Shown: positions 32,510 through 42,006, counted from the first letter of the stretch. The stretch is 64,000 nucleotides of DNA from Hamadaea sp013361475 (GCF_040654195.1 NZ_JBFAHM010000023.1:15502-79501); one strand, 5' to 3'. Notes: generated from the letters alone by a model not told the origin. Program-made: numbers and translations.

Positions 32510-33380
32510 GTCGGGCGTCATCCACGACATCGGCTACCAGCGCTACTCCGGGCCGCGGCTCGGCCGCGGGTATGCCGTCCGCTCGCTCTACGTGCACAGC
32601 CTGCGGACCGCGTTCGGGTTCGGGCGCAGCGCCAAAGCCAAGATCTTCCCCTGGTTCGCCGCCGGGATCGCGCTACTCGTGGCCGTGATCGTCACGGCGG
32701 TACGCGCACAGGCGGGCCGTCCGGTGCTCTCCTACACCTCGTACGCCGACGCGATCTCGGTTCTCGTCGTGCTGTTCTGTGCGGTCATCGGCCCTGAGCT
32801 GGTGTCCCGGGATCTGCGTTCCGGCGTCCTGCCGCTCTACTTCTCCCGGCCGATGACCCGGGCGGACTACGCGCTGGCGAAGCTTGCCGCGACGGTGTCC
32901 GCCGCCTGGCTGCTGCTGGCGATGCCGCTGACCATCATGTTCCTCGGTGGAGCGTTCGGGGCGGGCGGCGCGAAGGAGATCTGGACCGAGATCGGCCGGT
33001 ACGCCGCCGGCCTGGGCTACGCCGCGCTGTACGCGCTGCTCTTCGGCGCGATCGCGACGCTGGTCGGGTCGCTGGCCAGCCGCCGGGCGGTGGCCGCGGC
33101 GATCATCGCGGGCTTCTTCCTCATGACCTCCGCGGTCGCCGGGGTGGTCTCCGGCATCGCCTTCGCCACGGACAGCACGACGTTGCAGCACGCGTTCGGT
33201 CTGCTGAGCCCGGCGACCCTGCTCCAGGGCGTTCACGCGTGGGCGATCGCCGATCAGCCGGGCGACCTGGAAACCATCCCGGTGGGCGACCTCGGCCCGA
33301 TCTACGGCCTGGTCCTCGTGGCCGCCCTCGCCGTGTGCACCCTCCTCCTGCTGGCCCGCTACCGGAAGGTGGCCCGATGA
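32502..33380 (+). CDS. ABC-2 type transporter permease
   Basis: A protein of 292 residues with about six hydrophobic segments (for example FAAGIALLVAVIVTAV and ISVLVVLFCAVIGPELV). The conserved 'SRDLRSGVLPLYFSRPMTRADY' region is typical of ABC-2 permeases. GGAGG lies 6 bases before the ATG. It works with the upstream ATPase. Confidence 0.88.
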   Translation: MSESGVIHDIGYQRYSGPRLGRGYAVRSLYVHSLRTAFGFGRSAKAKIFPWFAAGIALLVAVIVTAVRAQAGRPVLSYTSYADAISVLVVLFCAVIGPELVSRDLRSGVLPLYFSRPMTRADYALAKLAATVSAAWLLLAMPLTIMFLGGAFGAGGAKEIWTEIGRYAAGLGYAALYALLFGAIATLVGSLASRRAVAAAIIAGFFLMTSAVAGVVSGIAFATDSTTLQHAFGLLSPATLLQGVHAWAIADQPGDLETIPVGDLGPIYGLVLVAALAVCTLLLLARYRKVAR

Positions 33381-34288
33381 AGGTCGAACTCGACGGCGTC
33401 TCCAAGTGGTACGGCAACCTCGTCGCCGTCAACGACATCTCGATGGTCCTGGCGCCCGGCGTGACCGGCCTGCTCGGGCCGAACGGCGCGGGCAAGACGA
33501 CCGTGCTGCACATGATGGCCGGTTTCCTCGCCCCGTCCCGGGGTCAGGTGCTGGTCGACGGGCAACCGTCGTGGCGCAACCCGCCCGTGTACGCCAAACT
33601 CGGGCTCGTCAGCGAGCGGGAGGCGGTGCACGGCTTCCTCACGGCGTACGAGTTCGTGCTGGCCAGCGCCAAGATGCAACGGCTGCCCGACCCGGCCGCC
33701 GCCGCGCGCCGGGCGCTGGACCTGGTCGAGATGACCCCGGCGCAGGACCGGCGGATCGAGACCTACTCCAAGGGCATGCGGCAGCGGACCCGGGTGGCGG
33801 CGGCGCTGGTGCACGATCCGGCGGTGCTCCTGCTCGACGAGCCGTTCAACGGCATGGACCCCCGGCAGCGACTGCACATGATGGAGTTGCTGCACCGGAT
33901 GGGCGAACAGGGCCGCACGGTGCTGTTCAGCTCGCACATCCTGGAGGAGGTCGAGCAGGTCTCCGGCACGGTGCAGGTGATCGTGGCGGGGCGGCTGGCC
34001 GCCTCGGGCGACTTCCGCAGCATCCGGCGGCTGATGACGAACCGCCCGCATGTCTTCACCATCCAGTCCAGTGACGACCGCCGGCTGGCGGTGGCGCTGA
34101 TGGGTGAGGCGTCGGTGGCGGGCGTCGACGTCGACGCGAAACTCGGCCTGACGGTACGCGCGTCCGACTACGGGACGTTCACCCGCTCGCTGCCGAAGAT
34201 CGCCCTGTCGACGGGCGTCCGGGTGCACCGGCTGATCCCCGCCGACGAGTCCCTGGAGAGCGTCTTCTCCTACCTCATCGCGGCCTGA
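33377..34288 (+). CDS. ABC-2 type transporter ATPase, second copy
   Basis: A protein of 303 residues: Walker A GPNGAGKTTVLHMM, signature YSKGMRQRTRVAAAL, Walker B LLLDEPFNGMDPRQ and H-loop LFSSHILEEVE. ATGA overlap with the preceding permease. Only moderately similar to the first ATPase of the operon, so the four genes form two ATPase-permease pairs that may act as a heteromeric exporter. Confidence 0.9.
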   Translation: MKVELDGVSKWYGNLVAVNDISMVLAPGVTGLLGPNGAGKTTVLHMMAGFLAPSRGQVLVDGQPSWRNPPVYAKLGLVSEREAVHGFLTAYEFVLASAKMQRLPDPAAAARRALDLVEMTPAQDRRIETYSKGMRQRTRVAAALVHDPAVLLLDEPFNGMDPRQRLHMMELLHRMGEQGRTVLFSSHILEEVEQVSGTVQVIVAGRLAASGDFRSIRRLMTNRPHVFTIQSSDDRRLAVALMGEASVAGVDVDAKLGLTVRASDYGTFTRSLPKIALSTGVRVHRLIPADESLESVFSYLIAA

Positions 34289-34302
34289 TTGCGGAGTACG
34301 CC

Positions 34303-35016
34303 ATGAATCTCACCATCGCATCGATCACCTTGCGTGGTCTTCTCGGCCGCGCCCGGTTCCTCTGGCTGCTGCCGCTCCCCTTGGTCATGCTCGGCCTGGC
34401 CTGGCTGGCCAAGGCGCTCGGCGCGGATGCCGACGACTGGACCGGGCCGATCGTCGGCGGGCTCGGCATCGCCGTCGTGCTCCCGGTGATGGCCCTGATC
34501 GTCGGGACCGGCGTGCTCGGCTCCGAGATCGACGACGGGACCGTCGTGCACATCCTGACCAAGCCGTTGCCCCGCTGGGAGATCATCCTCGCCAAGCTCG
34601 CCGTCGCCACCGGGGTCACCGCCCTGGTCGCCGGGGTGCCGCTGTTCCTGGTGGGCCTGATGGCCGACGGCGTACGCCTCGGCCTCGGGCTGTTCGTCGC
34701 CGCCGCGGCCGGCGCGCTGGCGTACTGCGCCTTGTTCCTGGCGCTGAGCCTGCTCACCCGGCGGCCGGTGCTCGTCGGGCTGGCGTACGTGCTGCTCTGG
34801 GAGGGTCTGCTGGGCAACCTGCTCAAGGGGACTCGGCTGCTGTCGGTCCAGCAGAACGTCGTCGCCCTCGCCGACGCCGTCTCCGGATCGGATCTCGTCA
34901 AGGGGACCATCTCGACACCGTTCGCGATCGGCGCCGTCGCCGTCTTCGCGATCGGCGGAACGTGGCTGGCGATCGACCGGCTCCGCTCGTTCAGCGTCGC
35001 GGGCGAGACCTCCTGA
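34303..35016 (+). CDS. ABC-2 type transporter permease, second copy
   Basis: A protein of 237 residues with about six membrane helices; it contains EIDDGTVVHILTKPLPRWEI, the intracellular loop characteristic of ABC-2 permeases, followed by LAKLAVATGVTALVAGVPLF. It starts 14 bases after the second ATPase and closes the operon, which ends in a strong terminator. Confidence 0.87.
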   Translation: MNLTIASITLRGLLGRARFLWLLPLPLVMLGLAWLAKALGADADDWTGPIVGGLGIAVVLPVMALIVGTGVLGSEIDDGTVVHILTKPLPRWEIILAKLAVATGVTALVAGVPLFLVGLMADGVRLGLGLFVAAAAGALAYCALFLALSLLTRRPVLVGLAYVLLWEGLLGNLLKGTRLLSVQQNVVALADAVSGSDLVKGTISTPFAIGAVAVFAIGGTWLAIDRLRSFSVAGETS

Positions 35017-35030
35017 CGCGACGGCAGACG

Positions 35031-35066
35031 ACGGGGGGCGGCGTTCTCGCGAACGCCGCCCCCCGT
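35031..35066. terminator. Strong bidirectional terminator
   Basis: A perfect 16-bp stem, ACGGGGGGCGGCGTTC / GAACGCCGCCCCCCGT, with loop TCGC. It lies between the convergent ABC-2 operon and the GH1 gene. Confidence 0.85.
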
Positions 35067-35091
35067 TCTGTTACCCCCTCACAGGGAACCT

Positions 35092-36480
35092 TTAGAGAGA
35101 GTTCGTCGAGATCACGCGGCGGTACCAGCGCGCGCTCTCCTTGAGCCGCCGCTCCTGGGTGGCGTAGTCCACGTGGACCAGACCGAACCGCTTGTCGTAG
35201 CCGTACGCCCACTCGAAGTTGTCCAGCAGCGACCAGGCGAGGTAGCCCCGCAGGTCGACGCCGTCGGTGACGGCCCGGTGCGCCGCCCGCAGGTGCGAGG
35301 CGAGGAACCCGATCCGCTCGGTGTCCTCGATCTCGTCGCCCACCACGACGTCCGGGAAGGACGCGCCGTTCTCCGTGATGATGATCGGCGTCTTCGCGTA
35401 ATCCCCGCCGAGCCGCTTGAGCAGCACGTGCAGGCCATCCGGATCGATGGGCCAGTCCATCCCCGTCCGGGGCAGGTCGGGGTCGAGGAACTCCACGCCC
35501 TCGGTCCCCGGGAACTGCGCCGAACCCGGCGCTCCCACCTTCGCCGCGACCAGCGTCGGCATGTAGTAGTTCACGCCCAGGAAGTCGATCGGGGCGTTGA
35601 TCGTCGCGAGGTCGCCCTCCTGGATGTGCGTACCGCCGGTGAACCGCTCGACGACCTCCAGCATGTCGGCCGGGTAGCGGCCGAGCAGCAGCGGGTCGAG
35701 GAAGATCCGGTTGTGCAGGCCGTCCACCCGCGCCGCCGCCTCGACGTCGTGGCGGTCCCGGGCGTCCCGGGGGAACACCGGGCTCAGGTTCACCGTCACC
35801 GACACCTCGCGGGCGCCGGCCGCGCGCAACCGGCTCGCCGCCAGGCCGTGGCCCAGCATCAGGTGGTGCGCGGCCCGGAACGCGGCATCCGGTTCGGTAC
35901 GCCCCGGAGCGTGGTTGCCGGAGGCGTACCCGAGGAACGCCGAGCACCACGGTTCGTTGAGCGTCGTCCACGTCGGTACGCGGTCGCCGAGCCGGTGGAA
36001 CGCCGCGATCGCGTAGTCGGCGAACGCTTCGGCGGTCCCCCGGCTCGTCCAGCCACCCCGGTCCTCCAGGATCTGCGGCAGATCCCAGTGATAGAGGGTG
36101 GCCATGGGGGCGATCCCGGCGGCGAGCAGCTCGTCGACGAGGCGGTCGTAGAAGTCCAGCCCTCGCGGGTTCATCGGGCCGGTGCCGTCCGGGATCACCC
36201 GGGGCCAGGCGATGGAGAACCGGTAGGTGCCCACCCCCAGCTCCCGCATGATCGCCACGTCGTCGGCGTACCGGTGGTAGTGGTCGCACGCGACGTCGCC
36301 GGTGTGCCCGCCGTCCACGAGTCCCGGCGTACGCGAGAACGTGTCCCAGATGGACGGGGTGCGCCCGTCCTCGCGGGAAGCGCCCTCGATCTGGTACGCC
36401 GCCGTCGCGACGCCCCAGCGGAAGCCCACCGGGAAGGTGACGGAGGCGGAGGCCTCGGTGCGGTCCTGGGTCGTTGTCAT
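35092..36480 (-). CDS. GH1 beta-glucosidase
   Basis: A protein of 462 residues, the normal length for a cytoplasmic GH1 enzyme and with no signal peptide. The N-terminal FPVGFRWGVATAAYQIEGA, acid/base in TLNEPW (E176) and nucleophile in IITENGAS (E370) are intact. It hydrolyses beta-glucosides or cello-oligosaccharides imported by the transporter encoded upstream. ATG at 36480 overlaps the permease stop (ATGA), making it the last gene of a bglA-type sugar operon like the cebEFG-bglC operon of Streptomyces. Confidence 0.95.
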   Translation of the reverse strand: MTTTQDRTEASASVTFPVGFRWGVATAAYQIEGASREDGRTPSIWDTFSRTPGLVDGGHTGDVACDHYHRYADDVAIMRELGVGTYRFSIAWPRVIPDGTGPMNPRGLDFYDRLVDELLAAGIAPMATLYHWDLPQILEDRGGWTSRGTAEAFADYAIAAFHRLGDRVPTWTTLNEPWCSAFLGYASGNHAPGRTEPDAAFRAAHHLMLGHGLAASRLRAAGAREVSVTVNLSPVFPRDARDRHDVEAAARVDGLHNRIFLDPLLLGRYPADMLEVVERFTGGTHIQEGDLATINAPIDFLGVNYYMPTLVAAKVGAPGSAQFPGTEGVEFLDPDLPRTGMDWPIDPDGLHVLLKRLGGDYAKTPIIITENGASFPDVVVGDEIEDTERIGFLASHLRAAHRAVTDGVDLRGYLAWSLLDNFEWAYGYDKRFGLVHVDYATQERRLKESARWYRRVISTNSL

Positions 36481-37385
36481 CCTTTGAGGGCTCCTTGCAT
36501 GATTCCGTGGATGATCTGCTTGCCCAGCAACGCGAACACGACGATCAGGGGCATCGTCGCGAGGGCGGCGCCGGTCAGGGTCAGCGAGTAGTCGGTGATG
36601 TATCCACTCGCGACGGTGGACAGGGAGACCTGGACGGTGGGGTTCTCCGGGGTGAGGACGACCAGGGGCCAGAAGAAGTCGTTCCAGGCGTTCATGAAGG
36701 TCAGCATGCCCAGTACCGCCGCGGCCGGCCGGGCGATCGGCAGGACGACGTGCCAGAACAGGCCCAGGGTGCTGCACCCGTCGACCCGGCCGGCCTCGAG
36801 GAGTTCGGTCGGCACCGCGGACGACAGGAACTGCGACATGAAGAAGACGCCGAACGCGCTGACGAGGCTGGGTGCGATCACCGCGTACAGGGTGTCGATG
36901 AGCTGCCACTTGGCCATCAGGATGTACAGCGGGATGACGCCGAGCTGGCCGGGCACCATCATCGTCGCGATGACCCCGACGTAGAGCGCGGGCCGGCCGC
37001 GGAAGCGCAGTTTGGCGAAGGCGAATCCGGCCAGCGACGAGAACAGCACGACGCTGAAGGTGATGACCGAGGAGACGATCACCGAGTTGATCAGCGCCTT
37101 GCCGAACGCCACGGTGTCGAAGACCCGGCGGATGTTCTCGACGAGGTGCGTACCGGGGAACAGCGGCGGCGGCACCTGGCCGAGCGCCGAGTTGTCCATC
37201 GAGGCGACGATGAGGCTGTAGTACAGCGGGAACGCCGAGAAGAACAGGAACGCGATCAGGGTCAGGTAGGTCAGCGGGTGCGCCCGCCGGATGAACCCGA
37301 TCGGGCGTACGCGGGTCTTCTGCTTGTAGACCTCGCTCACCGGGCGGCGGGTCCGGGGCGGGACGGTGGGCGTCGTGGTCGACAT
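36477..37385 (-). CDS. Sugar ABC transporter permease, MalG/CebG type
   Basis: A protein of 302 residues with six membrane segments (YLTLIAFLFFSAFPLYYSLI near the N-terminus) and the EAA loop ELLEAGRVDGCSTLGLFWHVV. The gene starts one base inside the preceding permease's stop (TGATG). It forms the inner-membrane pore with the partner permease. There is no ATPase gene nearby, so a shared ATPase of the MsiK kind is expected. Confidence 0.92.
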   Translation of the reverse strand: MSTTTPTVPPRTRRPVSEVYKQKTRVRPIGFIRRAHPLTYLTLIAFLFFSAFPLYYSLIVASMDNSALGQVPPPLFPGTHLVENIRRVFDTVAFGKALINSVIVSSVITFSVVLFSSLAGFAFAKLRFRGRPALYVGVIATMMVPGQLGVIPLYILMAKWQLIDTLYAVIAPSLVSAFGVFFMSQFLSSAVPTELLEAGRVDGCSTLGLFWHVVLPIARPAAAVLGMLTFMNAWNDFFWPLVVLTPENPTVQVSLSTVASGYITDYSLTLTGAALATMPLIVVFALLGKQIIHGIMQGALKG

Positions 37386-38281
37386 CAGGCCCTCCGGATG
37401 CGTCGGGTGAGCAGGAAGTTCAGCATCGCGGCGAGGACGATGACGAGGAACATGAGCCAGGCGGTCGCCGAGGCGTAGCCGAAGTCGAACCGGCCGAAGC
37501 CGGCCTGGTAGAGGTAGAGCGCCAAGGTCTGGAACTGCCCGTCGGAGCCGCCGGTGAGGCCGCCGCCGCCGAACAGCAGCGGTTCGGCGAAGACCTGGAG
37601 ACCGCCGATGGTGGAGACGATGACGGTGAAGATGATGGTGGGCCGGATCGACGGGATGGTGATCCGCCACAGGCGCTGCATCGAGGTGGCGCCGTCGAGG
37701 ATCGCGGCCTCGTGCAGCGAGTCCGGCACGGCCTGCATCGCCGCGAGGTAGATCAGCGCGTTGTAGCCGGTCCAGCGCCAGATGATCATCGCCGAGATGG
37801 CGATGTGGGAGGTGGCGGTGCCGGCCTGCCAGTCGATGTGGCCGATGCCGAACTGGCCGAGCACCCAGTTGATCATGCCGTAGTCCCGGCCGAAGAGCTG
37901 GCCGAAGATGATCGCGACGGCGACCACGCTGGTCACGTTGGGCAGCAACAGCCCGGTACGCCACAGCGTCTGGCCGCGGAGCCGGTTGTTGAGGATGTGC
38001 GCGAGCAGGATGGCGAACAGCAGCTGCGGAACGGTCGAGATGACCCAGATCGACGCGGTGTTGCCGAGCGCGTTCCAGAACAGCGAGTCCGCGAAGAGAG
38101 CCTTGTAGTTCGCCAGGCCGACGAAGGGATGCTCGTCTTCGAGCAGACTCCAGTCGTGCAGCGACACCCAGGCCGTGTAGACCAGCGGGAACGCGCCCAA
38201 CAGTCCGAACAGAAGGTAGAACGGCGAGATGTAGAGGTAGGGCGACGCCTTCACATCCGCCCGGTGCAGCCACGATTTCAC
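37385..38281 (-). CDS. Sugar ABC transporter permease, MalF/CebF type
   Basis: A protein of 298 residues. The first helix is ISPFYLLFGLLGAFPLVYTA and the EAA loop is SLHEAAILDGATSMQRLWRI. The GTG at 38281 follows a GAGGAG ribosome binding site and gives the family's normal N-terminus. It is preceded by a 133-base gap after the binding-protein gene. Confidence 0.92.
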   Translation of the reverse strand: MKSWLHRADVKASPYLYISPFYLLFGLLGAFPLVYTAWVSLHDWSLLEDEHPFVGLANYKALFADSLFWNALGNTASIWVISTVPQLLFAILLAHILNNRLRGQTLWRTGLLLPNVTSVVAVAIIFGQLFGRDYGMINWVLGQFGIGHIDWQAGTATSHIAISAMIIWRWTGYNALIYLAAMQAVPDSLHEAAILDGATSMQRLWRITIPSIRPTIIFTVIVSTIGGLQVFAEPLLFGGGGLTGGSDGQFQTLALYLYQAGFGRFDFGYASATAWLMFLVIVLAAMLNFLLTRRIRRA

Positions 38282-38414
38282 CAGGGGCTCCTCGGGTGTT
38301 TCAACGGGACGACCTGCGGGATGACCGGCCCCGGTCCGGGCGTCTGGACCGAGGCCGGAGCCGGGGGAACCTCTCGGGTGAGCCGCCAGAAGTTCAGTCC
38401 GGTCAGGGGTGGCG

Positions 38415-39686
38415 TCAGACGATCTTCTTGATCTCCTCCAGCGCCTGCTTCCAGGCGGCGTCGGGCGTCTGCTTGCCCTGCTCCACACGGGTCAGGCCGT
38501 TCTGGATGGCGGTGTTGATGTCACCGGCCTTCGGCCCGAGGTACTGCGCCTTCATCGTCGTGATCGACTCGGAGAAGATCTTGCCGACCGGCGCGTTGTT
38601 GAAGAACGGGTTCTTGAAGTCGGTGATGACCGGGTCCTGGTACAGCGTGACGGTCGACGGGAAGTTGCCCGCCTTGCGGAAGACCTTGGCCTGCTGCTCC
38701 GGGCTGGTCAGCCACTTCGCCAGCTCGTACGCCTCCTTCTGGTGCTTGCCCTGCTTGGGCAGGGTCAGGAAGGAGCCGCCCCAGTTGCCGCCGCCGCCGG
38801 GGATCTTGGCGATGTCCCACTTGCCGGCCGCGTCCTTGGCCTGCTCCTGGATGTACGCCATCATCCAGGACGGGCAGGCGATGGTCGCGAACCGTCCCTT
38901 CTGGAATCCGGCGTTCCAGTCGGCCGACCAGGCCGCGATCTTCGCCGACAGACCCGCGTTGATCGCCTCGACGGTCTTGTCGAACGCGGCCCGCACCGAC
39001 GGGTTGGTCTCGACGATCACGTTGTCCTGGTTGTCGTAGAGGCCCTGGTCGAACTGGCCGAGCACCGAGCGGTACATGACGGTCGGGCCGTCCATGAACG
39101 CGGAGTTCGGGATCTTCGCGGCGGCGTACTTCTTGCCGGCCGTGATGTAGCCGTCCCAGTCCTTCCACAGCGCCGAGACCTGGTCCCGGTCGGTGGGCAG
39201 GCCCGCCTTGGCGAACAGGTCGGTCCGGTAGCACATCGCCAGGCCGCCGACGTCGGTGCCGAAGCCGATCTGGGCGCCGTTCTTGCCGACCGAGGTCTGC
39301 CACTTCCAGTCCGGCCACTGCGACTTGATGTCGTTGGCGCCGAGGTCGATGAGGTTCACGAACTTGTCGGGGGTCGCCTTGAACTGGCCGATCCAGCCCT
39401 CTTCGATCGCCTCGATGTCGGCCGCGCCCTGCCCGGTGGCCAGGTGCGCCGCGAGATTCTTGTGATGGTCCTCCGCCTTGGTGACCCGCTCGGTGATCTC
39501 GATGTCCGGGTGGGCCTTCATGTATTCGGCGTAGAGGTCCTTGTATCCGAACTCGCCGAACGTCGCGACGACGAGCTTGACCTTGCCGCCACTGCCGGAG
39601 CTACCGCCGTCGTCGCCACACGCGGCGACCGCGGTGAGCAGTGCCACGGAGAGCGCCGCGGCACCGATTTTGTGCAGGTTGCGCAT
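38415..39686 (-). CDS. Sugar ABC transporter substrate-binding lipoprotein, CebE-like
   Basis: A protein of about 423 residues with a lipoprotein signal (MRNLHKIGAAALSVALLTAV, lipobox VAAC at about residue 24) and the family 1 binding-protein fold (VVATFGEFGYKDLYAEYM, then PGGGGNWGGSFLTLPKQG). It binds the sugar imported by the two permeases that follow. ATG at 39686 has GGAG upstream; GTG at 39695 is the alternative. The promoter carries a LacI-type operator, and the downstream GH1 gene points to a beta-glucoside ligand. Confidence 0.92.
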   Translation of the reverse strand: MRNLHKIGAAALSVALLTAVAACGDDGGSSGSGGKVKLVVATFGEFGYKDLYAEYMKAHPDIEITERVTKAEDHHKNLAAHLATGQGAADIEAIEEGWIGQFKATPDKFVNLIDLGANDIKSQWPDWKWQTSVGKNGAQIGFGTDVGGLAMCYRTDLFAKAGLPTDRDQVSALWKDWDGYITAGKKYAAAKIPNSAFMDGPTVMYRSVLGQFDQGLYDNQDNVIVETNPSVRAAFDKTVEAINAGLSAKIAAWSADWNAGFQKGRFATIACPSWMMAYIQEQAKDAAGKWDIAKIPGGGGNWGGSFLTLPKQGKHQKEAYELAKWLTSPEQQAKVFRKAGNFPSTVTLYQDPVITDFKNPFFNNAPVGKIFSESITTMKAQYLGPKAGDINTAIQNGLTRVEQGKQTPDAAWKQALEEIKKIV

Positions 39687-39760
39687 CAACTCCACCCCTT
39701 CACGGGCGCGTTCAAGAGGAACTCTGCGGGGGAGGCCCGGGGAGCTGGTGGCGCGTGATA

Positions 39761-39770
39761 GAGCGCTCTC
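39761..39770. promoter_or_regulatory. LacI-family (CebR-like) operator
   Basis: AGAGCGCTCT within TGATAGAGCGCTCTCCGG. The AGCGCT core matches the centre of the Streptomyces CebR operator (TGGGAGCGCTCCCA). It lies about 15-25 bases downstream of the predicted start of transcription of the binding-protein gene, a position from which a repressor blocks elongation. No lacI gene is present in the window. Confidence 0.55.
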
Positions 39771-39790
39771 CGGGCTTATTTCGTGATGCG

Positions 39791-39819
39791 ATTTAAGGCC
39801 CGATCGCTCGACGTGTCAA
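39791..39819 (-). promoter_or_regulatory. Promoter of the CebE-like/GH1 operon
   Basis: On the minus strand TTGACA (39819-39814) and TTAAAT (39796-39791) are separated by exactly 17 bases. This is the best-matching promoter sequence in the window. Confidence 0.65.
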
Positions 39820-39822
39820 GCG

Positions 39823-39856
39823 TTGACTTCTTCGGAACACCGTGTTTACAGTTCCG
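39823..39856 (+). promoter_or_regulatory. Promoter and candidate operator of the GH30 gene
   Basis: TTGACT (39823-39828) and TACAGT (39847-39852) are separated by 18 bases. Overlapping them is an inverted repeat, CGGAAC (39833-39838) and GTTCCG (39851-39856), a possible regulator site. The mRNA would have a leader of about 155 bases before the ATG; apart from the GC-rich sequence nothing further was recognised in 39857-40013. Confidence 0.5.
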
Positions 39857-40013
39857 CTCACAGAAGGTTCCATCGATGGATGTCGGGCAGGACACCGCGA
39901 TGGTGACTGGGTGGCGGGCCCGCGAGCTGCGGGTTTCCTGCGAGGTACGCCGTGCCTGCTGCGCGGGACGGCGGAGGCCGTCACCGCCGAATCCCCCGCA
40001 GAAAGGCACATCC

Positions 40014-41867
40014 ATGTCCCCACGCACGCCCCGCTTGGCGGCGCTCGCAACGCTGGCCCTCGCCGCCGGGTTGCTCGGACCCGTCCCGGCGCAGGCCGCC
40101 GGAGAAACCGTGAACGTCTGGCTGACCACCACATCGGACTCCGGCGGCCGCACCGTCACCCGGGGGCTGCAGCAGCAGACGCCGGTGGCGTACGCGGCGA
40201 GCAGCCCGGCCGGCAGCCAGACCGTCACCGTCAACGAGAACGTGACCTACCAGCAGTTCGAGGGCGCGGGCGCGTCGTTCACCGACACCGCGGCGTACCT
40301 GCTCGACGGGGGCGTCATCAGCACGGCCACCCGGGACGACGTCATGCGCAAGCTCTTCTCCCCCACCGACGGGATCGGGCTGAGCTTCCTGCGCAACCCG
40401 ATGGGCGCCTCCGACCTCGCCCGGTACAACTACTCCTACGACGACACCTGTTGCGACCTGAACGACTTCTCGATCAGCCACGACCTCGCCGACGTCGTGC
40501 CGCTGACGAAGCAGGCGCGCCAGCTCAACCCCAACGGCGTCAAGCTGATGATGGTGCCGTGGAGCGCCCCGGCCTGGATGAAGGACAACAACAACTTCAT
40601 CGACCAGGGCTGGCTGATGTCGCAGTACTATCCGGCGTACGCCCAGTACTTCGTCAAGACGCTGCAGGCGTACGAGGCGCAGGGGATCCACGTCGACTAC
40701 ATCTCGGTGCAGAACGAGCCGACCTGCTGCGGCGCGGGAACCACGTACGCCTCGATGAACTGGAACGGCAGCGGCCTGCAGTACTTCATGAAGACCAACC
40801 TGTGGCCGGCGCTACGGGCGGCCGGGTTGACCACGAAGACGCTGGTCCTCGACTACAACTGGGGCAACTACAACGACCTCGGCTCGGTCCCGCTGGCCGA
40901 CTCCGCCGTACGCGGCGACTCCCTCTTCGGCGGCATCGCCTGGCACGGCTACGGCGGCGACGTCAACCTGCAGACGACGATCCACAACCAGTACCCGGGC
41001 GTCAACGCGTACATGACCGAGCACTCGGGCGGCACCTGGATCGCCAATCAGCAGACCGAGGACATGCTGAACATGATCGACTACACCCGGAACTGGGACC
41101 GGTCCTGGGTGAAGTGGAGCCTGGCGGTCGACCAGAACCACGGCCCCCACTCGGGCGGCTGCGGCACCTGCACCGGCCTGATCACCGTCCACAACGGAGA
41201 CTCCCGTAGTGGGCAGGTCGACTACACGATCGAGTACTACACCATGGGTCACCTGACGAAGTTCGTGAAGCCCGGCGCGGTACGCATCGACTCCACCGCC
41301 AACAGCTCGGTCCCGAACGTCGCCTGGAAGAACCCGGACGGCAGCAAGGCGCTCATCGCGTACAACAACACGGGCAGCACGCAGACGCTGAAGGTCACCT
41401 GGGGCGCGCAGTCGTTCACCTACAGTCTGCCCACCAAGACGTCGGCCACCTTCACCTGGTCCGGTACGCAGTCCGGCGGCGGTACGCGGGTCGGCGCGAT
41501 CACCGGATACGGCGGCAAGTGTGTGGACGTGGCGGCGGCGAACTCCGCGAACGGCACCCAGGTGCAGCTCTACACCTGCAACGGCACGAACGCGCAGCAG
41601 TGGACCGTCGGCACCGACGGGACCATCCGGGCGCTGGGCAAGTGCCTGGACGTCTCGGGCGGCGGCACCGCGAACGGCACCAAGGTGCAGATCTGGGACT
41701 GCAACGGCTCCGGCGCCCAGCAATGGACCTACACCGCCGGCAACGACCTGGTGAATCCGCAGGCGAACAAGTGCCTCGACGCCACCGGGCCGAGTTCGGC
41801 CGACGGCACCCCGCTGCAGATCTGGACCTGTGGCGGAACCGCCAACCAGAAGTGGACCCTCCCCTGA
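40014..41867 (+). CDS. Secreted GH30 glucanase with ricin-type lectin domain
   Basis: A protein of 617 residues. The signal peptide is SPRTPRLAALATLALAAGLL, cleaved near AQAAG. The GH30 catalytic domain (residues about 30-480) has the acid/base in SVQNEPTCC (E235) and the nucleophile in MTEHSGG (E336). A three-lobed ricin B/CBM13 domain (residues about 492-617) begins at GAITGYGGKCVDV and ends QKWTLP. Likely activity is endo-beta-1,6-glucanase on fungal walls, by analogy with GH30 members. The start gives a proper signal peptide, with GAAAGG upstream. It is followed by a palindromic repeat and a hairpin. Confidence 0.93.
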   Translation: MSPRTPRLAALATLALAAGLLGPVPAQAAGETVNVWLTTTSDSGGRTVTRGLQQQTPVAYAASSPAGSQTVTVNENVTYQQFEGAGASFTDTAAYLLDGGVISTATRDDVMRKLFSPTDGIGLSFLRNPMGASDLARYNYSYDDTCCDLNDFSISHDLADVVPLTKQARQLNPNGVKLMMVPWSAPAWMKDNNNFIDQGWLMSQYYPAYAQYFVKTLQAYEAQGIHVDYISVQNEPTCCGAGTTYASMNWNGSGLQYFMKTNLWPALRAAGLTTKTLVLDYNWGNYNDLGSVPLADSAVRGDSLFGGIAWHGYGGDVNLQTTIHNQYPGVNAYMTEHSGGTWIANQQTEDMLNMIDYTRNWDRSWVKWSLAVDQNHGPHSGGCGTCTGLITVHNGDSRSGQVDYTIEYYTMGHLTKFVKPGAVRIDSTANSSVPNVAWKNPDGSKALIAYNNTGSTQTLKVTWGAQSFTYSLPTKTSATFTWSGTQSGGGTRVGAITGYGGKCVDVAAANSANGTQVQLYTCNGTNAQQWTVGTDGTIRALGKCLDVSGGGTANGTKVQIWDCNGSGAQQWTYTAGNDLVNPQANKCLDATGPSSADGTPLQIWTCGGTANQKWTLP

Positions 41868-41880
41868 CGTAGCACCCGGC

Positions 41881-41957
41881 AAGATCATTGCGTCAGCCAT
41901 GCTGTATCAACGGGCATTTCGCCTCGCGAAACAGCATGGCTGGCGCAATGATCACGC
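41881..41957. repeat. Palindromic repeat family 2, copy B
   Basis: Begins 13 bases after the GH30 stop. It has the same arms and CGGGCATTTCGCC centre as copies A and C. The left outer end differs slightly (AAGATCATTGCG instead of GCGTGATCATTGCG). Confidence 0.9.
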
Positions 41958-41998
41958 GAAAGCGGCGCGCGAAAGCGGCGCGCGAAAGCGCCGCGCGA
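41957..41998. repeat. GCGAAAGCGGCGC tandem repeat
   Basis: Three units of about 14 bases (GCGAAAGCGGCGC) directly after copy B of repeat family 2. Confidence 0.6.
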
Positions 41999-42006
41999 AT
42001 GACAGT

